Shown here piece by piece: positions 18,862 to 27,179 of a DNA stretch of 64,000 nt. The DNA comes from Andreprevotia chitinilytica DSM 18519 (GTDB lineage: Bacteria; Pseudomonadota; Gammaproteobacteria; Burkholderiales; Chitinibacteraceae): the NCBI RefSeq assembly GCF_000711875.1, contig NZ_JONM01000002.1, positions 4,769 to 68,768 of the forward strand. Reading direction: 5' to 3'. A program made the translations under genes and the position numbers. Numbering within the stretch: the stretch's first letter is position 1; every line of letters starts with the position of its first letter. The notes under the pieces were generated by a model, which ran no database searches, was not told where the DNA came from, and saw only the letters and a list, made by a program, of their open reading frames with translations.

Positions 18862-18906
18862 GCCCAACATTTGCTGCGCACATTGCAGCTGACGGCATCG
18901 TTGGGC
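18862..18906. repeat. hairpin with GCCCAAC/GTTGGGC ends (attC-like)
   Basis: A 45-base imperfect palindrome: GCCCAAC, inner GCTGC/GCAGC, then GTTGGGC. The ends fit the integron core consensus (RYYYAAC and GTTRRRY), but the site is shorter than usual attC and no integron integrase is in the window. The bases on to 19040 are non-coding. Confidence 0.45.
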
Positions 18907-19040
18907 TTAGCTGTGCTTAGGCCAGCCTACCGTGAAGACAGGTTGGGCATACCTCAGTAGGGGGCAGGCCAATGCCTACGGTGCTAATTTGCCGCCTTTG
19001 ACACCCATTTCAATCATTCGTCCGGAAGGCCGTTGAATCA

Positions 19041-19619
19041 ATGAACAAGCGTTTGATATCCCGCCTGATGCATGAGCGAGTGAGTGGACTTCGAAGCTCA
19101 GGGGTGTATTTCTTCCGTGGCGATTTCGAGCACGTACTGAGTGGCGCTGTCCTCGAGTATGTACCGCGAGGTGTCTACATTTGGGACTTCCGGTTTCCCT
19201 TGTTCGATTTTTTCGGTCCCAACCTTATGTATAGTGATCGGTTACCTGGGAGCGCTTTTATCGGGAAGGGGGAGATGTCAGAGGAGGCCATCGTCGATTA
19301 CGTCATGGCCTCTCCCGAGGTGCAAAACGCATTCGGGACGGGCTCGCCGATGAGCTTAGACGAATTTGTCCAGCATCTTCTCCAGTCCAACGCCCTGCTA
19401 AACCCGCATGCGCGCCTCATTCACGCCGCCGCATTAATTCTGCTTGGTCAGGAATTGCGTACTGCGGATATGCTGGACGAACTCCCGCCTATCTTGCATC
19501 CAAGCGACGTTCCACACTGCCACCTGCTTCGGGAAAGTCTTCGGCAAGGACCTGAGGCAGCGCGAACGCTTCTGGATCAAGTGCGGGAGAAAAATCTTCG
19601 CGCGTTTGGTTTGGCCTAA
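19041..19619 (+). CDS. hypothetical protein of the immunity array
   Basis: A 192-residue protein of unknown family. The first 75 residues are beta-rich and aromatic (GVYIWDFRFPLFDFFGPNLM); the C-terminal part is helical and repeats leucines (HARLIHAAALILLGQELRTA). No signal peptide. It is flanked by structured repeats on both sides, which suggests acquisition as a unit; immunity is a guess from context. Confidence 0.6.
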   Translation: MNKRLISRLMHERVSGLRSSGVYFFRGDFEHVLSGAVLEYVPRGVYIWDFRFPLFDFFGPNLMYSDRLPGSAFIGKGEMSEEAIVDYVMASPEVQNAFGTGSPMSLDEFVQHLLQSNALLNPHARLIHAAALILLGQELRTADMLDELPPILHPSDVPHCHLLRESLRQGPEAARTLLDQVREKNLRAFGLA

Positions 19620-19635
19620 GGGCTGTCATTATTTA

Positions 19636-19733
19636 AGCCATGTAGGCCGGGTCATTTGACCCGTGCGGGCGAGGTGTGAATTGTGTGCTGAATTGACGGG
19701 TTACGCCCTGCGGCCAATCCATGCTACATGGCT
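19636..19733. repeat. 98-bp structured repeat, copy 2
   Basis: Perfect terminal inverted repeat AGCCATGTAG/CTACATGGCT, inner GGGTCA-TT-TGACCC hairpin and GCGGGCG/CGCCCTGC arms. Matches 18284-18380. Its right end supplies the ATG at 19728 of the next gene. Confidence 0.88.
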
Positions 19734-20414
19734 TTAATTATGAAATTCCTTTCTACTAATGGATATTTCGTAGGTGCTCCTTCATTACGAGGGCCGCTTA
19801 CAGCTGGGGGAGTTTGCCCGCTGCCAGGAGCCCTTTCTCCCAACACTGGTTTGCGACTAACTCAAATGGCATGCCTTGATCTTGATCCTGACTATGTATG
19901 GATTAAGGGGTGGGGTTCTTCACAAATTCATTTTTTGTATAGTTGGACATGTGGGATTCATGAAGGTGATTTTAGCTACCGATATTTGAATGGCGATATT
20001 GAAGTTGTCGAATACAGTCGCAGCAATGGTAGTTATGATGGTTTTCCATATGACAACTACCCGCTGATCTTTGATCCCAAAGTTTTCGATCTGGAGGCGG
20101 TAGGGACAGATGATCAAGACATCATTCTGAAGCTTAACTCCCCTGATTGCGATTCAGGCTTTATATTTAGCAACCCGAGAGCAGACTTTCTGTCTATGCC
20201 CGCACACCAATTTGGTGGGGTTCCGTATTTAGCTGCTGGAAATGATCATCAGAAAAATTGCGTGTTGTGCAAAAATGAAATGCACCTGATTGCGTCTATA
20301 AGCAACGAGAGTTACAGCGACAACGAGGGATTTTCTGGTAATGATTTTGTGCAAGTCGTCTATTGGATTTGCCCTTCTTGTCAGGTCGTGTCTGCTCAAA
20401 ATTTCTGCGATTAG
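19728..20414 (+). CDS. hypothetical protein with C-terminal zinc-ribbon-like Cys pairs
   Basis: A 228-residue protein (224 if the ATG at 19740 is used; neither has a clear ribosome site). It carries two Cys pairs near the end, CVLC and CPSC about 65 residues apart, that could bind zinc; the rest is aromatic and beta-rich and recalls DUF1963/YwqG-like proteins, without certainty. The first ATG lies in the terminal repeat of the preceding element. Probable orphan immunity gene. Confidence 0.6.
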   Translation: MALIMKFLSTNGYFVGAPSLRGPLTAGGVCPLPGALSPNTGLRLTQMACLDLDPDYVWIKGWGSSQIHFLYSWTCGIHEGDFSYRYLNGDIEVVEYSRSNGSYDGFPYDNYPLIFDPKVFDLEAVGTDDQDIILKLNSPDCDSGFIFSNPRADFLSMPAHQFGGVPYLAAGNDHQKNCVLCKNEMHLIASISNESYSDNEGFSGNDFVQVVYWICPSCQVVSAQNFCD

Positions 20415-20491
20415 CTAGATTAGCTCATTGGACCTCTGGACTTTAGCTTGGGGCTAAATTGCGTTATAGGGTTCATTGGATGGAAAATTGA

Positions 20492-21088
20492 ATGTTTGAA
20501 CCTATTCCCAAGGCAAGAGCCAGTTTTGTCCCCGGTACGTTATATGCCATCACCGGAGAGGATGGTTGGATTTACTATGGCCAAGTGGATTTGGAAAAAT
20601 CAATTGGTTTTTTTCATGTTCGGCATGAGCAACTTGCAGCGCCAGCCGATGTCCTTAGTCAACCGATCATCTCTCGCATTGGTGTGATTTATTCGTCCGT
20701 TGGGGAAGCATTACGCAAAGGCCATTGGAAATTAATGGGGCGTCACTCAATTCATAACGACCTATTGACTCCACCGCAAACAGTGCAGTGGCCTGTAGGC
20801 ACATTAACTGTCACGGTCTGGTTAGGTGCGGAGCCAGCGTATGAGACACGAGTTGAAGACCCTGCAATTCAAAATTTGGAAATTATAGCTGGATGGGATG
20901 CGATCTATCATCTGCCTGGGCGGCTTAAGGCTGATTTTGATCCTGCGGCAGCAGAATGGTTTGTTGGCGGCCCAATCTGGCGAGAACGCTATGTAAGGGA
21001 AGAAAGGGCTAGAAGATCTCCAAATCAACCGTGGGATCAGTTGCCCGCTGACTGGGTATGGACTGGCATAACTCCCAAGTTGGACTGA
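20492..21088 (+). CDS. Imm26-like immunity protein
   Basis: A 198-residue protein. The opening FVPGTLYAITGEDGWIYYGQ and the VGFF-like strand fit the Imm26 pattern (a beta-barrel-like start where a PG-x-YAI motif precedes an aromatic strand). It ends with a Trp-rich tail (WDQLPADWVWTG). No partner toxin is adjacent, so it is an orphan in the array. Assignment is by eye. Confidence 0.55.
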   Translation: MFEPIPKARASFVPGTLYAITGEDGWIYYGQVDLEKSIGFFHVRHEQLAAPADVLSQPIISRIGVIYSSVGEALRKGHWKLMGRHSIHNDLLTPPQTVQWPVGTLTVTVWLGAEPAYETRVEDPAIQNLEIIAGWDAIYHLPGRLKADFDPAAAEWFVGGPIWRERYVREERARRSPNQPWDQLPADWVWTGITPKLD

Positions 21089-21412
21089 GTAAATAAGCCT
21101 GCCATGCAGGCTGCACGCCTGGCCGGTTAATCTAATCTCCGCTTTTCAGACCATGAAGCACGGCGAATATTCCGAACAAGACGATATAACGGCCCTTTGA
21201 GGCCGTTTCTCATTGTTGTCTGCCTCGTTCCGATTTGTAGTTTCCCCGGCTATGCCTTGCATAAATTCTCCGCAGACTATGGCTGCTTGGATGCAAGCAA
21301 ATAGCAAGTGTGTATATGACCGGCAGCATAGGGCGAATCCGCCCGGTTAAAATTGCCCCCGGGATCGGCCTAGGCCGGCCAATTTGTGAGGGTGTTTGTT
21401 GAAGGGCGACAC
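21089..21412. other. intergenic region between immunity array and island core
   Basis: A GCCTG-CCATG-CAGGC hairpin (21096-21112) and a GGCCGTTT stretch that may end the array transcript; beyond that nothing recognisable. Composition returns to higher GC from about 21330. Confidence 0.4.
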
Positions 21413-22459
21413 ATGGCAGTAAACAAAAATCGGTCCCGCATTCGCAGCGTACGTGACCTTCCTAACTGGTTTTCCATCGAGCGTTACAAACTGCTGTCTA
21501 GCTATACGGTGCAGGATTGGGCGTGGATGGTTGCAAGCCGTCTGGAGTGGCGCAGGCAGTATGGCAATAAACACGACTCCGAAAGCGGCGCACATGAGTG
21601 GCTTCAAGACCATGCCCACGGGCCGCGCTGGGAAGTCGGATGGCGAAAGACGGGATATACGGAATGGCTCCGGGCTTTTCTGCCTCAGGTGGGCGAGAAG
21701 GGGTGGTGGGATGGCGGTCCGGGGGATCGCTGTGTGGGCGGACTGGGTCCTGCATTGCCGAATGAACGAGGCGCGATCTGGCCCATCCTCGCGCCGGAAG
21801 ATCGGGAGCGCATTACCGCAATCCGGGCGCGTGAATTCAGTGCGGAGCGTGAATTGCTGCGCTCGCTGGGTCCTGATGAGGTGCGACTGGTATATCGCTG
21901 CGAGCCCAAGGAGCAGCACCGTTATTCGTCAGTCGGTGGGCTGACCCGTCGCGATGCCTATGGTTTTTACCTTGATTCCCCACAGCAGGCGCTGATCGAT
22001 CATCATTTCGCCCCGATCCTTAAAGACCGCACCCAGCGGAAGCGCTTGCCCTCGCCGCTGCCGAAAGCATCGCGGAGCTTTTTCCGGGCATCATTTGACG
22101 AGTACCCTGCGCCGATGGCCAAGGTTGATCTGTACGCCACCGACGAGAAAATCATGGCCGATTTCGCCATCTGGCTGGCCGGGCAGCGCAAATTGCAGGA
22201 CGACCAAGCGCCGCGCAGCGCACGCTATACCGGTGCCGATTTCGCCAAATGGTGCGATTACCGGGTGCTGCCGTATCACGACCTCTACTACTGGGCCACG
22301 CTGGAAGGCGTGACCATTGATGAGGGCGTGCTGGATGACGCGTTGTTTCCTGAGATCAGCAATGGTGATTTCCGCCACCGGATCAGACGCGCCAAAGAAT
22401 GGGCCGACAAACTCATCACGCCGACGACGGCAAGTGCGCTGTACCGCCAGCGTGACTAG
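21413..22459 (+). CDS. DUF6387-like integrative-element protein
   Basis: A 348-residue protein of unknown function. ATG 21413 is chosen because GAAGGG lies 7 bases before it; an in-frame GTG at 21386 lacks one. The N-terminal RDLPNWFSIERYK start and overall length resemble DUF6387 proteins found in integrative elements. No catalytic motif is evident. It ends one base before a long perfect hairpin. Confidence 0.55.
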   Translation: MAVNKNRSRIRSVRDLPNWFSIERYKLLSSYTVQDWAWMVASRLEWRRQYGNKHDSESGAHEWLQDHAHGPRWEVGWRKTGYTEWLRAFLPQVGEKGWWDGGPGDRCVGGLGPALPNERGAIWPILAPEDRERITAIRAREFSAERELLRSLGPDEVRLVYRCEPKEQHRYSSVGGLTRRDAYGFYLDSPQQALIDHHFAPILKDRTQRKRLPSPLPKASRSFFRASFDEYPAPMAKVDLYATDEKIMADFAIWLAGQRKLQDDQAPRSARYTGADFAKWCDYRVLPYHDLYYWATLEGVTIDEGVLDDALFPEISNGDFRHRIRRAKEWADKLITPTTASALYRQRD

Positions 22460-22504
22460 CAAACAATGCGGGGAAATCGACAGATGATTTCCCCGCATTG
22501 TTTG
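22460..22504 (+). terminator. 19-bp perfect hairpin
   Basis: CAAACAATGCGGGGAAATC and its exact complement around GACAGAT, then a TTTTTTG run at 22511. It begins at the last base of the preceding gene and separates it from the replication operon. Confidence 0.8.
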
Positions 22505-22592
22505 TGGGATTTTTTGTTCTCCAAATCCGTGTCGTTTTTGATTTCACGACCTAGCAAGCTTCGCCCCGTTACCCACGCGACAAGGCGAAGCG

Positions 22593-22799
22593 ATGCAATC
22601 CCATCCATCCCCATCCACTTCTCTTTCTCCCGCCCAAGCCGGGGCGATCATCGGTGTTTCCGAAGCCACACTGGCGACATGGCGTTGCCGGGGCAACGGC
22701 CCGGCCTATCTCAAGCGCTCCGGCAAGGTGTTCTACCGCTACGCTGATGTGGCAGCGTTTGCCGCCGCCCGCACCACGCAGCATGAGGTGGCGCGATGA
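22593..22799 (+). CDS. AlpA/excisionase-like helix-turn-helix protein
   Basis: A 68-residue winged-HTH protein (SPAQAGAIIGVSEATLATWR, then GNGPAYLKRSGKVFYRYADV), the pattern of MerR-like excisionases. First of five overlapping island genes; its TGA overlaps the next start by four bases. Likely a transcriptional regulator or directionality factor. Confidence 0.85.
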   Translation: MQSHPSPSTSLSPAQAGAIIGVSEATLATWRCRGNGPAYLKRSGKVFYRYADVAAFAAARTTQHEVAR

Positions 22800-23041
22800 T
22801 GCCGGCCGCCCAACAGTCACCCATTGCGGTCTCTCCCTCTGCACCGACGGTCGATTACCTGCTGCGCCTGCCGTATGTGTGCAAGCGCGTGGCGCTGTCG
22901 CGTAGTTCGATCTATGCCGCCGTGGCGGCCGGCACCTTCCCGAAGCCGGTTCGTCTCGGTGGCAACAGCGTGGCATGGCTTGAGAGCGAAGTAGCGGCAT
23001 GGATCGCGGCCCGAATCGCCGAGCGGGACGGGGTGCAATGA
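22796..23041 (+). CDS. AlpA-family phage transcriptional regulator
   Basis: An 81-residue protein with the AlpA signature: VCKRVALSRSSIYAAVAAGT, FPKPVRLGGNSVAWLESEVA, AWI. AlpA proteins activate integrase or excision genes of satellite islands. Overlaps the genes on both sides by four bases (ATGA), so the block is one translational unit. Confidence 0.88.
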   Translation: MMPAAQQSPIAVSPSAPTVDYLLRLPYVCKRVALSRSSIYAAVAAGTFPKPVRLGGNSVAWLESEVAAWIAARIAERDGVQ

Positions 23042-24063
23042 TGGCAGCGCAGAAACTCGATCTGACCCAACTGCGGGAGGCGGCCCGCGACCGCTGGCCG
23101 GCGCTGCTGCAAGCTGCCGGTATCGCACCTAACCACCTGCGCAAGCGACATGGACCGTGCCCGGTGTGCGGCGGCAAGGATCGCTTCCGCTTCACGGATC
23201 GCGACGGGCGCGGCTGCTTTGTCTGCAACAGCCACCGCCCGGACGGCGGCGACGGGTTCCACCTGTTGGCCGATTGGTTGCGGTGCGATTTCATCGGGGC
23301 AGCGCGGTTTGTGGCGGATTACCTGGGCGGTGCCGCTGTGCTCGCCAGTGCGCCCGATCCGGCCGAAACAGCCCGCCGCCAAGCGGCCGAGCAAGCCGAA
23401 CAACGGCGACTGTGGGCCAAGGCGCGTGCCGACAATGCCGCACTGTGGCAGGCCGCCAAGCCGGTGAGCGCGGGTTCTCCGGTGGGTCGTTACTTGGCGG
23501 GCCGTGGTTTGCTGCTGAATAGCAACCCCAAGGCATTGCGTTTCCATCCAGCCCTGCCGTACTGGCACGCCAACGGGACGCAGCCGGTCAAGCTGGGCTC
23601 GTTCCCGGCGATGCTGGCGGCGGTACAAGCCCCCTCAGGCGAACCGATTGCGCTGCATAAAACCTACCTGACCGAAGACGGCCACAAGGCCGACGTCCCC
23701 AGCGTGAAGAAATGGGGCAGCCCCAGCGGCCCGAGCAAGGGTGCGGTGGTGCGCCTGTGTGCGGTTGGCCCCAAGCTGGCGATCACGGAAGGGATAGAAA
23801 CGGCACTGGCGGTGCATTGCGCCAACGGTTTGCCGGTCTGGGCGGGTTTGTCCGCGCATGGCGTGGCCCATGCTGTGTTGCCGCCTGAGGCGGCCGAAGT
23901 GTTCATTTTTGCCGACCATGACGCAGGCGGCGCGGGGCAGCAGGCCGCCGACGCGCTGGCTACGCGCTTGCTGGCCGAAGGCCGCACCGTGCGCGTGCTG
24001 CTGCCGGGGAGCGCCGGGCGGGATTGGTTGGATGTCATGACCACCAAGGAGGCTGGGGCATGA
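23038..24063 (+). CDS. zinc-ribbon/Toprim primase of P4-like island
   Basis: A 341-residue primase-like protein. Zinc ribbon: CPVCGGKDRFRF (Cys 41, 44) and CFVC (Cys 60, 63). Toprim: EGIETALA (Glu 251) and ADHDAGG (Asp 293, Asp 295), the metal-binding acid triad. It corresponds to the N-terminal half of P4 alpha, whose helicase half is a separate protein here. The start ATG at 23038 overlaps the AlpA stop. Confidence 0.88.
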   Translation: MMAAQKLDLTQLREAARDRWPALLQAAGIAPNHLRKRHGPCPVCGGKDRFRFTDRDGRGCFVCNSHRPDGGDGFHLLADWLRCDFIGAARFVADYLGGAAVLASAPDPAETARRQAAEQAEQRRLWAKARADNAALWQAAKPVSAGSPVGRYLAGRGLLLNSNPKALRFHPALPYWHANGTQPVKLGSFPAMLAAVQAPSGEPIALHKTYLTEDGHKADVPSVKKWGSPSGPSKGAVVRLCAVGPKLAITEGIETALAVHCANGLPVWAGLSAHGVAHAVLPPEAAEVFIFADHDAGGAGQQAADALATRLLAEGRTVRVLLPGSAGRDWLDVMTTKEAGA

Positions 24064-25958
24064 ATCCGCAATATGACGATCTGCAGCAACTCTTCGACCC
24101 CGCCGCCGTACCGCCAATGAAACCCGTGACCAAGCCGGCTGCCGTGCCCACGGCGGCGGCAAACGATTCGACCAAGCCCGCTGCCCGCAAGCGCGGCACA
24201 TCCGCCAAGCCGTCTGCTGGCAGCAGTGCAGAACGCTTCCAGTGCAAAGACGATGGCGTGTATTACCGCGCTGACGCGGACAGCGAAGAGCGTCAGGTAT
24301 GCGGGCCGTTGCACATCATTGCCCAAGTGCGCGATCTGGATGGCGGGAACTGGTCGGTGCTGGTGCGTCTGCGCGATCTGGATGGCAAAGCCAAGGATCA
24401 CGTGATTCCCCGCGCCAAGCTGCTGTCGGATCAATCCTTGCGAGCACTGGAAGAACTGGCCGATAAAGGGTTGTGGTTCTCCCATGCCGCCGATCTTAAA
24501 AAGCGGGCGGTGCAATATTTGCAAACGAATATCGGTGTGCCGCGTGCGCGGCTGGTGCCCCGCACCGGCTGGCATGGTTCGGCCTTTGTTCTCCCTGAGC
24601 AAGTCATCGGATCGAGTGACGAACTGATGGTCTATCACGGCGGCGCAGCCGCCGAGCTGGCAACGGCTGGCTCGCTGGACGGCTGGCGCGATGGCGTGGC
24701 GCAGTATGCGGTGGGCAATCCACTGCTGACGCTCACCCTGAGCGCCGCACTGGCCGGGCCGCTGATGGCGTTCTTTGGTATGGATTCGGGCGGCTTCCAT
24801 CTGGCCGGGCCATCGAAGAACGGCAAAAGCGTGGCCTGCCGGGTGGCGGCATCGGTCTTCGGCAGCCCCAGCCGTTATGAAAAGTCATGGCAAACCACCG
24901 CGACAGGGGCCGAGGCGCAGCTGGAAGCGCATAACGACTTGCCGCTGATTCTGGATGAAATCGGCCGCGCCAAGGCGACCGACGTGGCCGCCGTGGTGTA
25001 CATGCTCAGCCAAGGCCAAGGCAAAAGCCGAGGACGGGCCGAAGGCGGATTGCGGGCCATGACCCGCTGGCGCTGCTTTGTACTCAGCAACGGCGAGCAC
25101 TCGGTCGCCAACTATCTGAGCATGCACGGGGTGCCGGTCAACGCCGGCCAACTGGCCCGGCTGCTGCACGTGAGCGCCGAGCGGCGGTATGGTGCATTCG
25201 ATGCGCTACACGGCTTCGCCGATCATCCCGCACTGTGCGAGGCCATCGCTAAAGCCGCCGACCGGCAGCATGGCGTTGTCGGTATGGCGTGGCTGGAAAA
25301 ACTCGCCAGCGTCGATGCCGACGCGTTGCGGCGGCAACTCGATAAGGGGCTGACCAAGTTCGCTGCCGCTTGCGTTCCCGCTGGCGCATCCGGGCAAGCC
25401 CGGCATGCCGCCAACTACTTTGCCTTGGCAGCCTTTGCCGGTGAAACCGCGACGGCGGCCGGCCTGACCGGCTGGCCGCCCGAAACCGCATGGCAAGCGG
25501 CAGCGGTGCTCTATGCCGACTGGCTCAAGTATCGCGGTGGCGCGGGTAATGAAGAAGACCGGCAAGTCCTGCGACAAGTACGGCTGTTCTTTGAACAGCA
25601 CGGCGAAGCCCGCTTTACCCGCTGGGACCGGAGCGATGCCGTTGTCGATGAGCACGGCCCCAAGACATTGGCCCGTTGCGGTTTCCGCAAAACCGAAGTG
25701 TTCTGCGAGGACGGCACCGCCAGCGGCAACAAGGCCGCACAAACCACCTACTACGTGTTCCGGCAGTCATGGGCCAGCGAAGTGCTCAAGGGCTGCGACT
25801 TGAAGCGGGCCAACCGCCTGCTGCTCGATCTGGGGGTATTGCTACCGGGCAAGGATGGTAAAGCCTCCAAAACCGAACGCCTGCCCGGCATGGGATCGGA
25901 TCGCGTCTACGTGGTGCTGCCGGCGTTGTGGCAGTTGGGAAGCGATGACGATGCATAA
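24060..25958 (+). CDS. DUF927 helicase-like ATPase
   Basis: A 632-residue protein with a disordered Lys/Ala-rich N-terminus (1-60) and the DUF927 domain: WHGSAFVLPEQ, Walker A GPSKNGKS (250-257), Walker B LILDEIG (Asp 299, Glu 300), and a sensor-like CFVLSNGE. DUF927 proteins act as the helicase partner of Toprim primases in islands and plasmids. ATG 24060 overlaps the primase stop by four bases. Confidence 0.9.
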   Translation: MNPQYDDLQQLFDPAAVPPMKPVTKPAAVPTAAANDSTKPAARKRGTSAKPSAGSSAERFQCKDDGVYYRADADSEERQVCGPLHIIAQVRDLDGGNWSVLVRLRDLDGKAKDHVIPRAKLLSDQSLRALEELADKGLWFSHAADLKKRAVQYLQTNIGVPRARLVPRTGWHGSAFVLPEQVIGSSDELMVYHGGAAAELATAGSLDGWRDGVAQYAVGNPLLTLTLSAALAGPLMAFFGMDSGGFHLAGPSKNGKSVACRVAASVFGSPSRYEKSWQTTATGAEAQLEAHNDLPLILDEIGRAKATDVAAVVYMLSQGQGKSRGRAEGGLRAMTRWRCFVLSNGEHSVANYLSMHGVPVNAGQLARLLHVSAERRYGAFDALHGFADHPALCEAIAKAADRQHGVVGMAWLEKLASVDADALRRQLDKGLTKFAAACVPAGASGQARHAANYFALAAFAGETATAAGLTGWPPETAWQAAAVLYADWLKYRGGAGNEEDRQVLRQVRLFFEQHGEARFTRWDRSDAVVDEHGPKTLARCGFRKTEVFCEDGTASGNKAAQTTYYVFRQSWASEVLKGCDLKRANRLLLDLGVLLPGKDGKASKTERLPGMGSDRVYVVLPALWQLGSDDDA

Positions 25959-26502
25959 CGAAGTCGACTTCCTGAGCTGGATCAACGATCTGACCCCAGC
26001 CGGTGCACCGGCTGCCAGTCAAGAAAACCGTGACACCAGTGACACGACCGCAATGGTCTGTGTCACGAAAAAAACCTTTAACAATCAAAGCTGTGACACC
26101 CGTAACACCAGTGACACCCCAAATACGCTACCCCCGAACCTCACCACGCTGGCGGCTAGCCCGCAGGAAATCCCCCGCGCTGCAGATTTGACGGCGGAAG
26201 CATGGGCGCTGTGGCGAGAGATTGCCCTGCAGGTGGCCGAACATGACGACTACAGCACGGCGGATCGATCATGGCTGATGCGCCGCTTGGCAGAACAGGA
26301 TGCCAGCTTGATGCGGGCACTACTGCAGCAAGTGCGACACCATGTACTCCCCATCACCGACCGTTTCGAGTTCTGGCAATTGGCCTACCCCGGCCAATAC
26401 ATCCTGCGCATCGTCACACCGACGCATGCCTGCTTCATCGCCTTGCCAGCTGATCACCCGAGCGCCGATCTCTTCCACGGGGCGACGGTCACGATGGGCT
26501 GA
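25951..26502 (+). CDS. island terminal gene with iteron-like repeats in its 5' part
   Basis: A 183-residue protein of unknown family. Residues 25-60 are low complexity, rich in Ser/Asn-Asp-Thr because the DNA there is a set of GTGACAC repeats; residues 75-180 are a compact helical domain (LWREIALQVAEHDDYSTADR). It overlaps the DUF927 stop. GGGAA lies about 9 bases before ATG 25951; ATG 25945 is an alternative. Possibly a replication accessory protein of the island. Confidence 0.6.
   Translation: MHNEVDFLSWINDLTPAGAPAASQENRDTSDTTAMVCVTKKTFNNQSCDTRNTSDTPNTLPPNLTTLAASPQEIPRAADLTAEAWALWREIALQVAEHDDYSTADRSWLMRRLAEQDASLMRALLQQVRHHVLPITDRFEFWQLAYPGQYILRIVTPTHACFIALPADHPSADLFHGATVTMG
26030..26117 (+). 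repeat. GTGACAC iteron-like repeats
   Basis: Direct copies at 26030-26036, 26039-26045, 26093-26099 and 26111-26117, an inverted GTGTCAC at 26060-26066 and a variant GTAACAC at 26102-26108. Two pairs share the longer GTGACACCAGTGACAC or GTAACACCAGTGACAC. Such clusters near a primase/helicase operon are candidates for the origin. Confidence 0.55.
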
Positions 26503-26663
26503 CCTCGGTCGGGGGGAGGGGGGATCAAATCTTCCCAGCTTAACGACCCCAGAACGCGTGGTCAGTCACGCTTTATCGGGGAGGGTTTTAGGAATAGGGG
26601 GGGCTAAAGCTGGGAGGGTGCAGAAACCGACCATTGTCAGCTTTTGACGTTTTTAAGCGGTGC

Positions 26664-26801
26664 AGGGGTAACACAGAGCCTAGAGCCTGTTTATGCGGTG
26701 GCTAGCGCCATCATGCCGGGGTTAGGAGGGAAAGGGCCAACCGCACGGTTGGAGAGGGCGAGGGGTAACGAGTGAGATGTGGGGGTAGCTTTGGGGGTAA
26801 C
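26664..26801 (+). promoter_or_regulatory. candidate integrase arm sites, right end
   Basis: AGGGGTAAC (26664, 26761), GGGGGTAGC (26781) and GGGGGTAAC (26793), same orientation as the left pair and with the same 12-base spacing between the last two. Confidence 0.45.
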
Positions 26802-26855
26802 ATTCAAAAATATAAATGAGGAAGTGTAGTAAATATGTGGCTTTGAGGTGTCATC

Positions 26856-26951
26856 TTCGATCCCGGCTCGGGCACCAAACTCACTTCCCAGGGGTTTCCT
26901 GGTGGAGTCCAAAGAACCCCGCAAACAATAGGTGTTGCGGGGTTTTTTGTT
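26856..26951 (+). repeat. right attachment repeat (attR) with terminator
   Basis: Copies the tRNA-Leu 3' end from the T loop (one G missing in the acceptor strand) through the CCA and the terminator (26915-26948). Differences from the left copy show age or a diverged donor. Confidence 0.85.
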
Positions 26952-27179
26952 GCCTGATTTTCGTGCGCTTTGGGGGGCGAATTTGGCTTTGCGGTGAGGC
27001 GTATGAAGTCCATATGGCTTCTCCGCATGTAACCACTCCAGGCCCCCGGTTTGATTCAGGCGGGGCATGCGCAACGGATGTTCGTTGCGGTAAACTTCAC
27101 TTCTTTTTGTTCTTGAAAGAATGTTGCGAAGAGCTTCGTGTTGTTTGCTGTCATTTTTATTAATTATTCGTGAGAAATC

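Larger units (their letters stand above)
15587..26951 (+). mobile_element. integrative element in tRNA-Leu
   Basis: The 3' end of tRNA-Leu plus its terminator (15587-15680) recurs in the same direction at 26856-26951 with about a dozen differences, giving an 11.3-kb insert. Inside are an integrase remnant next to the tRNA, an orphan rhs tip with immunity genes, AlpA-type regulators, a P4-like Toprim primase and a DUF927 ATPase, ending in iteron-like repeats. The layout is that of P4-like satellite islands. No intact integrase is present, so it should be immobile without help. Confidence 0.85.
26503..27179. other. right end of the island and flank
   Basis: No gene. It holds four GGGGTAAC-type copies (26664-26672, 26761-26769, 26781-26789, 26793-26801), the right attachment repeat with terminator (26856-26951), and then 230 bases of chromosomal flank that should contain the promoter of the next gene. 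Confidence 0.6.

Noticed and set aside
21347-21919. 190-codon minus-strand frame
   Set aside because: Antisense to the DUF6387-like gene and its leader; no motif.
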